Part shown: positions 1-14,700 of the stretch, piece after piece
Numbering within the stretch: the stretch's first letter is position 1
Layout of the letters: every line of letters starts with the position of its first letter
Origin: Torreya grandis
Taxonomy: Eukaryota > Streptophyta > Pinopsida > Cupressales > Taxaceae
NCBI GenBank assembly: GCA_037957365.1
Contig: JARHVA010001190.1
Location: 3,695,236 to 3,759,235 of the forward strand
DNA length: 64,000 nt
Direction: 5' to 3'
The notes under the pieces: model-generated
Databases searched by the model: none
Told to the model about the DNA's origin: nothing
The model's input: the letters and a program-made list of their open reading frames with translations, nothing else
Position numbers and translations under genes: made by a program

Positions 1-1
1 T

Positions 2-898
2 GGGTGGAAGGCTTTCTATGCTCTTCAGAATAAGTGCCGTGAAGTGGAGTTGTGGGATTGGAAAACTATTCAAACCTTGTTCGGTCTTCTTGTGCTGCCA
101 GTTGTTCTTTACGGGTGTGAATTATGGGCCAGCAGCGCTACTATAACACAATGGAAACAAATTGAAGGAATCCAAAAGCGCTTGATTACAAGCAAGATTA
201 AAATCAAAAGCACGGTTCCATATGACATCATGCTAAGTGAAATGGGCGCTGTTCCTATCGAGGCACTTGCTATGGTTCGCCTTTTAAGCTATTTAAAAAG
301 AATCGAAAAAATGGAAGAGGATAGATGGCCTAAAGTTGTTTTTAGTGATACACTATGTAAGCGAAAAAGGACATGGATGCAACAAAATATCACATGGATG
401 AGTAAATGGAATATTCAATTCAATATGTGCCCCACAAATAATAAAGAAATAAAAGTCTTTGTTATGGAGAAATTTTACAAGAGAAATTGGGGAAGCGAGA
501 TCGGGAGGAAGAAACTATATTATATAAATGAGTTCAACCCCACTTGTGATCAACTCCAAAAAGCGTACATAGGAGCTAACATTTCTTGGAGGGCTAAAAT
601 TCTTATTGCTCAGCTGAGAACCAACTCTCACCAACTTCGTTGTGAGACCGGGCGTTGGAAGAGGCCAAAGGAGGCTTGGGAAGAGAGAATTTGCAGATTT
701 TGCAATTCTGGAAAAGTGGAAACTGAACAGCACTTTATTCTAGAATGTGAGGCCTACAAAGATAGCAGAGATAAATTTGCGGATACTATATGTGACAGTT
801 CTTGGCATAACCTATTCAACGAAGAGCACATTGAGCAATTAGGGGGGCTCATCATCAGCCTACACAAGAAGCGAACAGTGCTACTTAAATCTGCTTGA
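2..898 (+). pseudogene. LINE reverse-transcriptase ORF, C-terminal part, cut by the window edge
   Basis: An open frame runs without a stop from base 2 to the TGA at 896-898. The first in-frame start-like codon (GTG at 44) is not a real start, because the frame is open upstream. The motif LPVVLYGCELW (about 30 residues in) is the conserved YG.E.W block near the end of non-LTR retrotransposon RT domains. A C-terminal zinc-knuckle-like block, CRFCNSGKVETEQHFILEC, follows near residue 230, with C-x2-C...H...C spacing as in LINE ORF2 ends. No frameshift or stop is visible, so this is a fairly young copy. A truncated relative lies at 35948-36190. The clade is not certain; the tail is a short repeat rather than poly(A). 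Type is given as pseudogene because the left part is outside the window and activity is unproven. Confidence 0.85.
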
Positions 899-962
899 GT
901 TGTCTTGCTGTCCCATAGACTATTTTTAGTCTCGTGGACGTTAAAATTTTTATTATTATTTA
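899..962 (+). other. LINE 3' UTR with hairpin and ATT-type tail
   Basis: Between the LINE stop codon and flanking DNA lies a very short 3' UTR. AGACTATTTTTAGTCT at 917-932 is a perfect 6-bp stem with a TTTT loop. It is followed by TCGTGGACGTTAAAAT and then a (ATT)n-like tail at about 946-962. The same block recurs next to the second copy at 35964-36001, which marks the element's 3' terminus. Confidence 0.75.
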
Positions 963-2521
963 CAAGTACATTGACCCGAGATCATTCATAGCTCTCACAA
1001 CTGATGTCACAAGACTTACGCTCCAACCAAATGGCAAACGCATTTAATTTGCTACAACCAAAGATATTGATTTGGCCAGAGTTATTTCCATGAGACAACA
1101 CAATCTTTGTTGACTCAGGAAATACCAAATTTTAGTCCAAGATTGGCTCAAAACATACGACACTACAATGACGCTAAACTGATCACTCTTGACGCCGAAA
1201 TGCAACAGAAGATTGAAACCGTACACAAAATTTGGGACACTCCAGAAATCTAGAATGAAAATGCTATAACGTCTCGGCTATTGTAATGCCTGAAAGCTGC
1301 AATTACTAAAAACTACAATGTGAATCCTCTGAAAAACTGCAGAGAGAAGACTTAAAACTGTAGCTGTAATATTACAGAAAATAGAAAAACAATACCCAAC
1401 TGAAGAGAATTACTATCGTGAGAGGACGTGGATGCCAATTTAAGCTCAAATCTAGGACAGTATGGATGCTCCCTTGGCCAAAACACCATGATTATTTTTT
1501 CACCCAAATTTTTTTTTTTTTTTAAATTTTCAAAAATGCAAGAATCAACATATAACTTATTACTTATAGTAGCTATTTTTTTCAAATGCGAGATAAATAC
1601 TTTTCTTATCTTACAAAAAAAGGTACATCTAATAAACAAAATGACCGGACCCCAAAGACCAGCAAAAACAAATTTAGAAAGCAGTATCAAGTAAACCCAT
1701 ACACCTGGTCCCATCAAACCTCCAAAAATAGCCCCAATTGACCCACAGGATCCACTTACCAAAAAACAAATCCTAATAGATCCCACCAACTGAAGTGTGC
1801 AAAACTTTCTTATCATAATAGTTAAAAATAAATCATAAACAGTGTCTGGTCTCTTCATCTTAACCACAAAAATCACAAAAGGCCCTTATATTCTAATAAA
1901 GTGTCTTTGCCTCTGTATATATACAAGCTTAGCACACTACTGACCAATGTTGAAAGACCTCTTCTAGCACATGTATTTTCTTCCAATTTGTTTCTAGATA
2001 TCTCCCAAGGGTTCTCTAAGACATTTTTTTTCATAAAGATGTTTATAAAACACCAACATCACGAACAACCTGAGCTTGCATTTCCATCATACTAGCTTCA
2101 GCTATCTAAGTATCTGCATAGCAGAGAAGACAAATTTTAAATCCAAACAAGCACTCTCATCTTGCTAAAGTCTTCCACCCGAATCAATTGCTAGCCCAAC
2201 CTTGGTGCCAAAAGCTACTTGTATATTCAACTGATCTTTGATGCTATTGCATTAAGAAATTAGTTTGGTTTTGCATTTGATATGCTGGAGCGTACAGCTA
2301 TATTCTTACAAAAAAATCAGCTTTACATATATTTGGTGAATTGAAATTGAAGGTCTAGAATTCTGAGATTTCCCATACAATGTTTTATAGGCCTAGCAAG
2401 TTTAAGCGAAAGGTAATCTCATCCACAGTAGAAACAATGATATAAACCAGTTCTATCTATTGCATCCGTTACAACAATTGCCTCAAGCTGGATTATGAAG
2501 TAGACGTATATGCCTAAAAAA
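963..2521. other. Intergenic DNA and 3' flank/3' UTR of SPA
   Basis: No recognisable gene. The part just below 2522 must hold the SPA 3' UTR (minus strand), but I see no decisive polyadenylation signal. The open frame at 1352-1876 (minus) has a lysine run made by a T-tract and matches no family I know. A T-tract lies at about 1507-1523. Confidence 0.5.
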
Positions 2522-2713
2522 TTATATCATCTCCAGAAGTCTTATATTTCCTGTAGAATTGGCAGCTGCTAATGTTTGGGTTTGCCCCTTCCAGCAAACA
2601 CATGAAACAAATTGTGCATTATCATCTTCCATCTCCAGTCCTGTAATTGGGTCTGCAGAGTTGAACTTATAAGATGCCACGGGCATTGGAAGTGATTTGT
2701 GGTAAACAAAAAC
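2522..2713 (-). CDS. SPA: SPA exon 7: last WD repeat and stop
   Basis: 63 codons plus TAA (2524-2522) after acceptor CTTTCAG. It begins [17 protein letters not shown] and ends [12 protein letters not shown], the usual SPA/COP1 C-terminus. Confidence 0.95.
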   Translation of the reverse strand, partial: VFVYHKSLPMPVASYKFNSADPITGLEMEDDNAQFVSCVCWKGQTQTLAAANSTGNIRLLEMI

Positions 2714-5700
2714 CTGAAAGAAATTCCAAAAAATGTGTCACTGAAACACTATAACTAATTAACATGGGCAGAAGGTAATTGAGGTTAAATGAACATAAAC
2801 TAGATTGGTACCCTCCATGAATGGGTTCCAAGCTGGAAAACCAATGATGAATCCCTTAATAGAAAGTTTGTAGGACATGATTCGCTCACAGCCACCATTA
2901 ATTTAGTGGTCATGTAAAAAAGTATAGATATGGATGTTTCATCATGCCGATCTTCTCTTGGCCAGTCACTCATGCTTGAAAAACTTATTTGCTATTCTTT
3001 GAAAGTGTTCCATCAAATGATTGCTATACTAGATCTAGATGCCTTGTGTCTAGAAGTGATAAACATAAATAGCAAGCACTAATCTATGCAAATATGTTCT
3101 CTATACAAACTATGCCGTGGCCATAGTATTTTACCTCGTTTGTTTCTGAACCAGTGGCAATATACCCATCAGATACAGAGAGTCCAACAAAATTCTGAAG
3201 AGAATGGCAACATTCTAGATGTCAGTTGGCAGTCTACAGAGCAAATTTTAAAATTGCCCGTGGATTACTATTAAACCAATGCCAAGTACCAAGTAGCCTA
3301 ATCTAAATACATATAACCTGGAGACTCATTTAAGTTTCTTCAGCAGACAAAAAGAGGGCATTCGCTGATGATGACACACCTTTACATTTGTATGCCCCGT
3401 AAATGTCCGGACAGGACTACTGAGGACTTTTGCCTTATTGGTTGCTAAATCCCAGAGCTTGAGTGTGTTGTCTGTGGAAGCAGAAGCAAGTGAACCCGAA
3501 TTAAGAAACTTAACATAGCTCACAGTCTTATTGTGACTTGCCAAGATGCACCAAGGTACTTTTATATTTCGAAGATCATAGCAATAGATCTTATAGTCTG
3601 CTGAGCCCAATGCAATTAGACGACCGGAATCTGGTGCAAACTGAACACAGCAGACATTTGCCTTTGTCCTGATTGTACCAATGCTTCTTTCCTGTTGAAA
3701 TGAAATCAAATCAATTGGTGTGGAATGGTACAAAGAAAGAATAAGGTCTGAACATAAAGACGCTGTTGTACTTTTATCATTTTATTAAAATTTCTGTCAT
3801 GTTAAATTTCAATAGTAGAGTAGATGTGCAAAAGAATAAAATGTTATTAATCATCCGTGCATATATAATTTCAGTTGTGTGAGTACAATGTGCTGAAGAA
3901 ACCACTGCTTTATCTTATCCGCAATTTTATGACTAACATGGTTGTAAGGAATGTGATTGCCTGATTGATGCTCCAAAGCTTCACCATGCAATCATCGCCT
4001 CCACTGGCCAATCTTGTTGGATCAGATTGGGAAAAGTCAACTGACCAAATACGTTTCACATGCTCTTGGAAGTCCATAATAGATTGACTTTTTGTAACAT
4101 CCCATAGCTACAACAGTAGTCAAAGGGAAAGAAGAGTTAAAAAAGCTCATCTTTAAATACACAAGCTAAAGATTGATTACGGGCATAGGATATAACTTAT
4201 AAGTAAACTCCAAAAGGGAAAAGTATAAAATGAAAACGAAGTGTGTGGATGCATTAAATCTAAGAAACATAAAATTTTAAAGCAAAGGAACCAAGGCCAG
4301 GGGCTTTTGCAAACTTACCCGTACAACACCATCAAAGTCACTTGATGCAATCTGGTTTTTGATATAACTATTCCAACAGATACTGCTAAATTTTGATCTA
4401 CTTGTCATCTCAACAACAGGATAGTGAATATCCATATTCTCATTCAAGATTGTATCACACTCAAAGACTTTAATTTTTTTATTGACTCCTGCGGTGGCAA
4501 AGAATTCTTTATCTCGATCAAAACTCAAGGAACATATTAAGTTAGAAGAGTTAAGCAAGTCCCCTTGCTTTAGATTTGCCTTCACCTTGAATTTGCTGAA
4601 TCGTAAATATTTGCATAAGCTGTCAAAAAATGTGCCAAGCTGATCATTCATTCTTCCTTCAACTTGATGTACTGTACCTGCTAGACTGTCCACTGAGCTC
4701 ACATTACAAGCATCCGTTCCTGATATAGATCCCCATCCTATGCTACTCACATCTGAAGGCCTTCCCGCTAAATCACCTATAAACTGCTTTGCCTTGCATC
4801 TTGTGGAAAAATAAACTTGTTCTAATTTTTTAAAATTTCTCATTAACCGGGCACTTATGGATAGGAGATCTCCCTCTCTATCAATCTGGACATCAGACTT
4901 GCCAAGCTTCCTTCCACCACTTGCCATACAATTTTCACTGTCTTGTCGAAGGTGTTTTCCAAGCATGGTTCCTTTTCCAGTTGGTATACTGGTGGTGGTA
5001 TTTGTGAGACTTGGTTCACTGATCTGATCAAGTTGGCTAAATGAATCTAAGGAATTCTTTCCTTTAGAAATTGGGTGTTGCACGTTCCTGTTGAATGCAA
5101 GAGATAAATTACCCTTATGCTGAAAGATTGCCTGTTGTCTCAGAACTTCTTCAATGTCTGACGTCAGGCAAGTAACAGCATCATATAAATTATCAGCTCT
5201 CTCCTGCTTTTGTTTCTGCACCTGAAGCAGGAAATCTAACAATAACTCTGTGTCCGCAATTTTCTCCTTCATCTTCACTGCAGCTTGCCGTTCTTCCAAA
5301 GCCTCTTTGGCTTCAATGATCATTTCATTCTTCAGCACTTCACTGTGTCACAATTTACCAAATTTCAAACAGAGAGATGGACATGAAAGTTAGTCTCAAT
5401 ATCTTTCCAACAACTACGTCTTCATATAACAAAGAAAACTTAAAACTCAAATTTTTCCCTCTGCTATAGGCTGAAGAAAAGAAAAAATATTGAATTGCAA
5501 TACATGTTCAAATTTCAAGTCATATGGTCAGTCAGTCCAGCAGACAGGAAGAGTATTACCAGATGATATTTGTTATGACCTTTCCTACCAAATAGTAAGT
5601 CCTTAGAAATACTGATTTATTAGAAAGTTTTGATCACGCACCAGACATGGCTTTACATAATTAGTAACATTCAAATTATGTACCCATTGATGTGTTCATG

Positions 5701-8700
5701 CACCAGATTACTTTTCTCTATTGTATGCAAAAGCAAAATTTCACTTTCAAGTTCCAGAAAAGAACTGCAGTATTATTCAAAATATCAGTTCCAGGAAATA
5801 CATGGAAAAGATATTGCTGCCAAATCAGCCAAGAAGATGAAATTTTCTATACAGATTTTCAAAAGAAAATGTCATATCCCCGTCAATGAGACTTTATTTT
5901 TACAGCATAATAAGTGCCAAGAGGCACGAGGATTGTATTAGGATCATTGAATTATGACTGTTATGTGTTTTACTCGTCATTTACATTGAGCTGTGTTTGA
6001 GTCATCATCACATTCAACTGCGTTTACTGGTTGAGACATTAAATTGCATATAGTTCAGTATATTTTTCATGCTGTATTATTATTACCATTTTTGTTTCAT
6101 AAACAAATAAATGTTATCAGCTACTATTGTTCAGCAATTATCATTATGCTGCTGGTTTTTGCATTATATTTTGTCAAACTAGGTACTTCTGATGTTTTGT
6201 AGGTGCCTGGATTGGCCACCAGAGCTAGGCTTAGCTGCAGGAAAACATGAAGGAAATAAAAGGTAAAATAAACAATGACGAGAGAGAATAGGCAACCTAA
6301 TTGACCATTGATGTCATTAATTTCATATTCATATTGACAAGTTATTTTTAACTGCATAATAATATTGTATTCGATTGGTTAGTCGCAAATCGACAACACA
6401 ACTGTATCAAGATTATGAGTTTGCATGATAGTCTTGTTGTGCGAAAGAAAAACCCGGCTGGGGTAAGTTCGGTGTCATAATGTTATAAGTTTTGTGTTGC
6501 ATTGGCACATTGGAAAGTGTGTTGTGAGTATTTCGGGTAAAAAAGGGGGGAGGATGGGGGGGAGGGAGGTTGGTCCTGCCTTACGCCACTTAATGGGGAA
6601 CTAGTCTAAACACTTTAATCTGCGACAAAGGTCATAAAGTGAGTTGTCGCATAAATCGTGGTAAAACCTTTACCAGGTCACTTTGTTGGCATGTCTTGTA
6701 AACATAGTTAAATTACCTTAATAGTTAATGCCACCAAGGGTGACAAGAGCTTAAAAAGAAATTGGGAGGTATATTAAGCAAAAGTTATGATGCTATTTTA
6801 AAGCCTTATTGGCATAACAAAAAGAAAAAATATAAAGTGGAAAAGAAATAGGTGGGAAAACCACCCTAACCCAAACCCTAATCATAGTTTAACCATAGTG
6901 TTAACACCCATTAGTTAACGGGGTCAACACACAATTAAGTTTTGGGACTGGATTCATCATAGTTTGGCTTAGTGGCGATCATGGTTCATCGGGGACGGCA
7001 GGAGGATCAATGAGTGAGTTTCATAAATGGACTATTTATTCTTCCTAAGTAGAGGTCATGCAAGAGATGATTATTACGCCTGGGTTATGGTTTGAACCAT
7101 GAAAAGGAATTTGGGGATGTGAGCAGGGGTGGGGGGAAGGTACCATTTATTCAGGATAATGGTGGACACACAATTGTTAACTGCCGAAGTCTGTGGCATT
7201 CGAAGAAAGGGAACAAGAATAAAATAAAGAATAAAGGTTGAAGAAAAAAACACAGAATACAGTGCAGGGGTGGCGGAAAAAGAACTGTGGAAAAGAAGTC
7301 CATAGGAGAATACAGGAAAGTTGTATAGAGAACCATTAAGCTAAGCAAGTAACCCAGACCTTGTAACAAATAATGGTTGATTGTTGTTATTATTGTGTAC
7401 GGCAATCTGGTTATTCTAGCTAAAAACCTATTGCATTTTGTATATTATTTATGGTTTATTATGCTTGAGTTTCATTAGGAAAATATGCTTGTTTTTTGTA
7501 CCCATTCCTACACTGGTAACTTGTTGGGTGAGGTTATTTTTAAGTTGTGATCGAATCCCAATAAATTAACTATATCTTTTTAGCTAAGGTCAATAAACCC
7601 ACAATGTAGAGTAGGACAAACCCTAATCATGAAAATTAAGGAGGAAAAAAGTTTAATGGATGTTGGGTGTTAAGTATGGACAAAGAAAGTAAGACCAGGT
7701 GTTTACGCTTGAGCAACTATTAAAAAAAAATCCTAAGGTTTGCGAATGAAAGAGGAGATAAGAGGCGCACTAAGGGTTTACTATTTAACCTCAATTATAA
7801 TAAGGGTTATACCTCGATAAGATTGCAAACAATCTCAACAATAAATAAGTGACCGCCATATGGTTGCTAGAAGTATTAGAGGTTGTCTACAACTTGTTTC
7901 TATCTTTGAGTTCATCGTAAGACCGTTGAGGCAGAGGTAGTAAGTCCAGAGTTAGGGTCCGTTATAGATCAGTTAAAGTTCGAGAATGAACAAAAACAGA
8001 AAGAATATGGGTTATAAACAACTCTACATAAGATCTAAGACCCTACTTGGCACGGGTTGTAAGCTCACTAGGTGAAGACATGAACTCTTTAAATATCATA
8101 TTTTGCGAAAGAAGGATCAAGTTGCATACAACCTATAATATTTATAATGGATAAAACTATCTTGAAAGGACAACATACAATTATAATATGTATAATGGAT
8201 AAAATTGTCTTGAAAGGACAACATAAAACTATAAATGTCATGGTTTAAAATGAATAGCAGTTGAGAGCTAATGAGGTAAACTTGTGGCCGTAAGTAGTCA
8301 ATAATTTGTTGGTACATGGGAAAGCTTTAGTATTAGCCTGGAAGACTATAAGTCTCTTTCTCTCTTTCTCTCGTCATTGTTTATGTTTTCATATTGCTAG
8401 TGTTATCCCACACCCAAGCTAATGGTTGGGTTGGGTAAAGCCAAAAGCTTTTCCACTAATGGTTGGGCTTATATTCACCAGTCTGGGCATGGTTAAATGT
8501 TAAAGATCTTCAAGAATATTTTGGTTCTCCAAACAAGAAATCTTATCAGTACTTGTCTTCCATATGAGATGTATATGTTTGTATTTGTATATTCAGTCTT
8601 TCGAAAGCATGAGAGCCCTTATATAGTTCTTGTAATGATTGAGAGTATACTGTAAAAAGGTTTATAAATAGTCATTAGGTTCATCATCGACATGTATATA

Positions 8701-11700
8701 CATAATATTTTTAAGTTGGATTGAATTATGTTATATTAATGGAGTAATGCAACTAATTCCTGGTACATGGTAGTATTCCATTCAATTTATTAATACTGCA
8801 GATACTGAAATTTGGTCTTCGGTACTTGAAAATGACAAGCTTGACACACATTTACCATGCATTACCTGAGCGCATAAACAAGGTCCTAATCCACCGTTCT
8901 CTCACACTTGCATGCTATCTTATGATTCAACTCTTTTGTTCTACTGTTACACACTTACAAGAACCCCATTGTTTGTTTCAAACCTACAAAATATCCTACA
9001 CAAACATTTTTAAACTCTCAGTTCAATCTGCTTGTACACAGGTCTGTTCTGCCAGATTCAGTGAGTATCGCCAGTCGAGGTTGCCCTGATTTTATCAATA
9101 TCGACCCACTCCCAACAATGGCTATTTTATAAAATTAAACCTCTCCTTAGGGTCGGCCCATTTGCCTAGTGTGTCAGTGGCATGATAAATTACCCAATTC
9201 GACTCATATATAAACAAATCAATGTCGCTTTCAAAAGGGACTTGGCACTTATCAAGAACACATCTATACACTTTTGCACATTGAACAAATTTGCCCTATT
9301 CTTCCCAAATTGAAAAAAAAATTCTAGGAGCTATCACAAGCCAAGTCTGAAACACTCTAAGGCCAAGTTAAAGCAAGCACTATCAAATATCAAAGCCAAA
9401 TCATTAGTTGCATACATATAGTGAAGGAGCATAATTACACAATCACACTAGATGGGAGAACTACGTGGAGATTTATTTCCCTCCTCGAAGTATCGGATAC
9501 GTAAACAATAGTCAATCATCAAACAAGGGTGACTGAGGTCAGCTCATCCCATTACACTTTTCCCTATTTTTGTAAGAATTTAACCCTCACAAACACACTT
9601 AGGGTTTCAAGGCAAAGAAGAATGATTGTTGGAACTATGCACATGATTAGAATTTATGATTGTGAATACAAAGCATGCAGAGATGGACAAGGGACTGTAC
9701 AGTCAGTGGTCTACTTCTGCGTAGGTTAGTATCAACCAACGATACTGACGCGATCTAGCAGAACAGACCCAATGTAGATAGAGAATTAGTTCCGGAACCA
9801 AACGAACCACAAGTTTGCTTTATCCAGCTTTTCACTTCCAAAATAAGTCATAGTCAAACAATCAACCAGAATAGCTAAGTATTCATCCCTTTGTTGTACT
9901 TTTATATTTAGCATATACCACTTGTCAAATCAGAATTATCAATCTCAATCTTTTACATTTAGATGTATGCTGAAATGTCATATCTCAAAATCTGACTTAC
10001 ATTTCAAAGTTCTATCTTAATTATATTAAGTTCATCACCTTAATCAAAATTAGGGTAGAACATATTGGTGAACCTATAAACATATTGAACCATCATTCCA
10101 AGATTTCAAATTTTTTATCCTAGGGTTTCAAATCTCGTTTCCAATTTGCATACACAAAAAGATATTTTTCAAAACTTTTTATCCTAGGTTTCAAATCTGA
10201 TTTTTGATTTCCATACACAATCTTTTCACCTTCGGCCCAAGCCTTCCATTAGGGTTGCTTCTATTAGAGTTATTCCTTGAGTGACTAATATGTGGATCAA
10301 AATGGCCCAATTTTTTAAACGATCTGAGATTTTTGCTAGTCATATTGAGTGGATGAAAAACCTATTTTTGTTAACCAAAATGCTGCATAGATTTTCTAGA
10401 ATTTGTAATTTACTATTTTTAGTAAATTTGGCCTAGAGGATTAACAATGTACTTATTTTCAAATTAATTTTTGGGATTCGTCTATCTACGGATTTTTATC
10501 AAACACCTCTTTTGGATTCCAAACATTCTTCACGGTTGTCTTTGAATGGTTGGTTCTTGATTGCCAGCTATGGATTCTTTTATTATTCCTTCTACCTTTC
10601 TTCAAGGTGTTAATCTCTACTTTCCCTCTAAAGAGGTCTATGTTGTCACTATCCCAAGAGTTAAGGTAACCCATCCTATAGTAAAAAATAGAGGTCATTT
10701 GAATGTTCCTCCCCATCCCCAACTACCTCCCACAAACCCTCTTGATGGCCTTTGTATGCATATAAAATTAGTACCTAAGGATTTTGCTTATGAAGCCCTT
10801 CAAAATCAAATAGTCACTATGAGAACGTCCATGTAGGAGTTGCAAAAGATAAAAAAATATTTTATTTTAAAAATCATATCACTGAAAATAAGATCATGTA
10901 TACAAAGAATCCAGAGCATGCAACTGTCAATCATATATCTACATTCTAGCCAAATACTTTGTGTTTCAAAAACTTCATCTCAAGAATGGAAGCCAAAACA
11001 GGGTATATCTACAACTAGTGATTTAAAACATGTACATAAGGCTAATAAGAGTTCAAGTGAGATTTTAAGGTAAATGTTTCAAAACAAGTTGATCACATTA
11101 CCTCACATGCATTCTCTAAAGATAACAAAATACTGTTGTGCATATCATAGAATGCATAAACATTATACAGATAATTGTTGGGGTTTGAGGAACAAAATAC
11201 AATGTATCATTGATAGTGGTGATCATATACTAGATAAATCAATCAAACCACCACCTAATTCAAGAACAATTTCTACAGTCAAGAAACCTACTTATATTAT
11301 GATTGTATCTTCTAAAGAATAAGTGCAAAAAGAACAAAATGAACAATTAGAACAAAAAAGGTAACAACAGGCAAAAGTAGAGCAACAAAGGTTAAAAAGG
11401 GAACAAATGGAACAAGAGTGGTTGCAGAAGGAACAAATAGGATAAGAGAAGTTACAAAAGTAACAAGAGAGGTTACAAAGGATACAATTACAAGAAGAAC
11501 AAGAAAAACACGAGGAATTCCCTCTCCTACATTGATCATTCTAATTATGATAATGAAGAGAATTGGTACAATAGTGATGTGTATGACAAAGATGACAATG
11601 ATCGAGATAATAATATTCCGAACAATGATACACTAGAGGATTCAACAGATGATATACATGGCATTATACTTGGTGATACAGGCCATACATACGGGCATCC

Positions 11701-14700
11701 CTTGGATGAACTTTTTGGGCATTCAGTCAATCCCTGGTTGACTCCTAGTTAGCTGGAGCATAATATCTTGTACATAGCTTCTTGATTGCATACTTCCTCT
11801 ATTCTTCTATTTTGACATACATGCACTCATATGCTCTTACACTGACACTCTTCTAGCCCTTGGCTTTGTTTTTACTTGGCCCTTGTCTCTTGATTGTTAT
11901 CGTAATCTAGACATCCTTGACACTTATCCTACAATGATTCTCATGCACATCCTTTGCAGCTTCCATTGAGCCTACACGATCACATACACTTATATCTACG
12001 TATTACATGAGCATGCATTGATTCTTGCCCACTGGGGGCATGCACATCTTTATTTCCATACACACTCTTGAGCTACATTGTTGCAATTCACATATATAGT
12101 GGGGGTTTTCACTTTCTCCACATAACCATACCATCACGACTAGTGCAATCTCAAATATTAAAAAAAAATTAAAAAATGTACAAAATAATCTGAAAATACA
12201 AAAGCATTCAAATCTTCAAAAAATCCAAAATTAGATCCTAAGCATGACATGTTTCTTAGATTATACTAATTATATATGTTATTCATCACATGTTTGGTAG
12301 ATGGCATATTTTGTTCATATAGACATGCATTTCATAGTATATGAGTGCTATGTAGGACATACAATTAGAACATACAGATGTTGGACTTTCCTTTATTAAG
12401 TGGCCATACCAATATTGGGGGCATCTTGTTCCTTAGTTTTCACTAAGTTATATCTTTCTATGACCTTTGTACTATGCTACATGCCTTGTTAGTTACTCAT
12501 ATCTTACATAGTGATACATGGATATACTATTATACTATGATATGACATTGATACATATAGATGATGTAGACTAGTTCCTTGTTCTATACGCCATTGATGT
12601 TGTTACTCTATTACATGATAGGCTACTTGTGCTTGAGTATTGTGTGTGGCCCCTGGACTTTGTTTGATGTGACATCTTTGAAGTCCCTTGTTTGCAACAT
12701 TTTTATGTCATCTTGCATGTGGCCCTTGGCCTTGTTTGTTACAGCATCTTTTTTTCTCTTGTATGCGGCCCTTGGCGTTATGTATAACACTAACACTTGC
12801 ACTTGTTGAGCTCGGTGATGTTGAGTGAGACCATGATCTATATCATGCACTTTAACTACTTAATTTTATTCAGAGTTCATTATACTGTGTCTCATTGATA
12901 ATTTATCTAGTCATAACACTTACATGCCTCACACTACATATGTTACATACATGCCTTGATTGATATATACATTACTGTCGACATATTCTCCACATGTTCA
13001 CATGATATTACATGATGCTATCTTTAAACATAACATGATAGAGTTAAGATTTATTTTGAGATGAGTGACAAGATACATCCCTCACCTCAAAAGGGGGCAT
13101 TACAGTGAACTTGTCATAGAGACACAAGTCTCCATGAGCAGAAAATTAGATCAAAGTATATATCTCGGCGATTCGAAGTAGTTCAAATACATGATAGATA
13201 TTGGCACATTGATACAAATTATGGGGACATGTATCGTACATATGCACTCACTGTACAGACACTTGAGCACAAATTCATACACACTAGGATGCACATGTAC
13301 ATAGTTTATGGGAACGTGAATTTCAAGTTTTTACACACATACATTTGAAATATAGGTTCTAAAATTCAGCATATAGATGCATAACATTATATATCAGTTG
13401 GTACAAATTCAGAGGGCACGATACTTGTTCCTATACACATACACATTTTCGGAATCAGGGGGTATGATATTGGTTCATGTACACATACACAACAATGTAA
13501 TTTACAATTGAATGGCAAATGGTTGTCATTCCACTTCATACTTATCAGGTATGCGGTCATGATGGGGGCATGAATATTGTTCATTCTTTTTCAACCATGC
13601 ATTTTATTTTAGACTGTGAACTACATAATCAAACTTGCGTATATGATGGGGGACATGAACATTGTTCATTCCTTTTCAATCATATTTTTTATTTACATGG
13701 AGTGAACTTGAGCAAAATTATACAAGAATCTATAAGCCATTTGTAGTGGTTGATTCACTTTCTTTGAGTGAACCTAGCGTGATGGTTCTCTCATTTACTT
13801 ACGTAGTTATTCGGGTTAATACATTTGTGCACTTTTCCCCACATTCATGAGGGTTGGGACATGTTGTCTTCCCAACTCAAGATTTTGCATAGTTACACAA
13901 ATTTGGGCCACAATCACTCCAACTCTCATTTACTTACGTAGTTATTTGGGTTAATACATTTGTGTACTTTTCCCCACATTCATGAGGGTTGGGACATGTC
14001 TTCCCAACTCAAGATTTTGCATAGTTACACAAATTTGGGCCACAATCACCCCAACTCTCCATGTACTTCTACATGAAAACACAAGTTTCTCCAATGCTTC
14101 AACAAGGAAGCATCATCTCCAACAAGTTGCAAGGGTAACATGGTTTTCACCAAAACATGTGTACTCTAACCCTTGATCTTTCAAAAAATTTAAAATTTCA
14201 ATTTTAGATTAAAATTGTCAATCTAGAGACATTGATTACATGAGTGCAGGTTTGCTATTGAAACCTACAAAATTGAAGCTTCATACCAAAGACAGTGTGT
14301 TGTACACACTTATGTATATGTTATCCTTTTACCCTAGCAATTCCATTACTAGAATAAAAGGGGGGCACTTGTAAATACTAAAATAAAGTCACCGGCACTT
14401 GACATAAAATTGTCAATCTATAGACATTGACTAAATATGAGTGTGGGTTTGCTATTGAGTGACCTACACAATAGGAGCTTCATACCAAAAACAAAGTGTT
14501 GTACACACTTGGCGTATATGTTATCCTTTTACTCTAGGAATTCCATTACTAGAATAAAAGGAGGGCATTTATAAATACTAAAATAAAGTCATCGGTTAAT
14601 AAATATTAATATTAGAGCCAAATATGCGATAAATAATCCCCCTAAGAGAATCATTTGGTTATCTCTTCCCCCCAAAGGATCTGCCATTCTTGCATTCTTG

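Noticed and set aside
1352..1876. 174-codon minus-strand frame downstream of SPA
   Set aside because: No recognisable domain, and its lysine run comes from a T-tract; probably chance.
5630..5941. 103-codon plus-strand frame in SPA intron 2
   Set aside because: No similarity recognised and an alternative frame is also open; no supporting signal.
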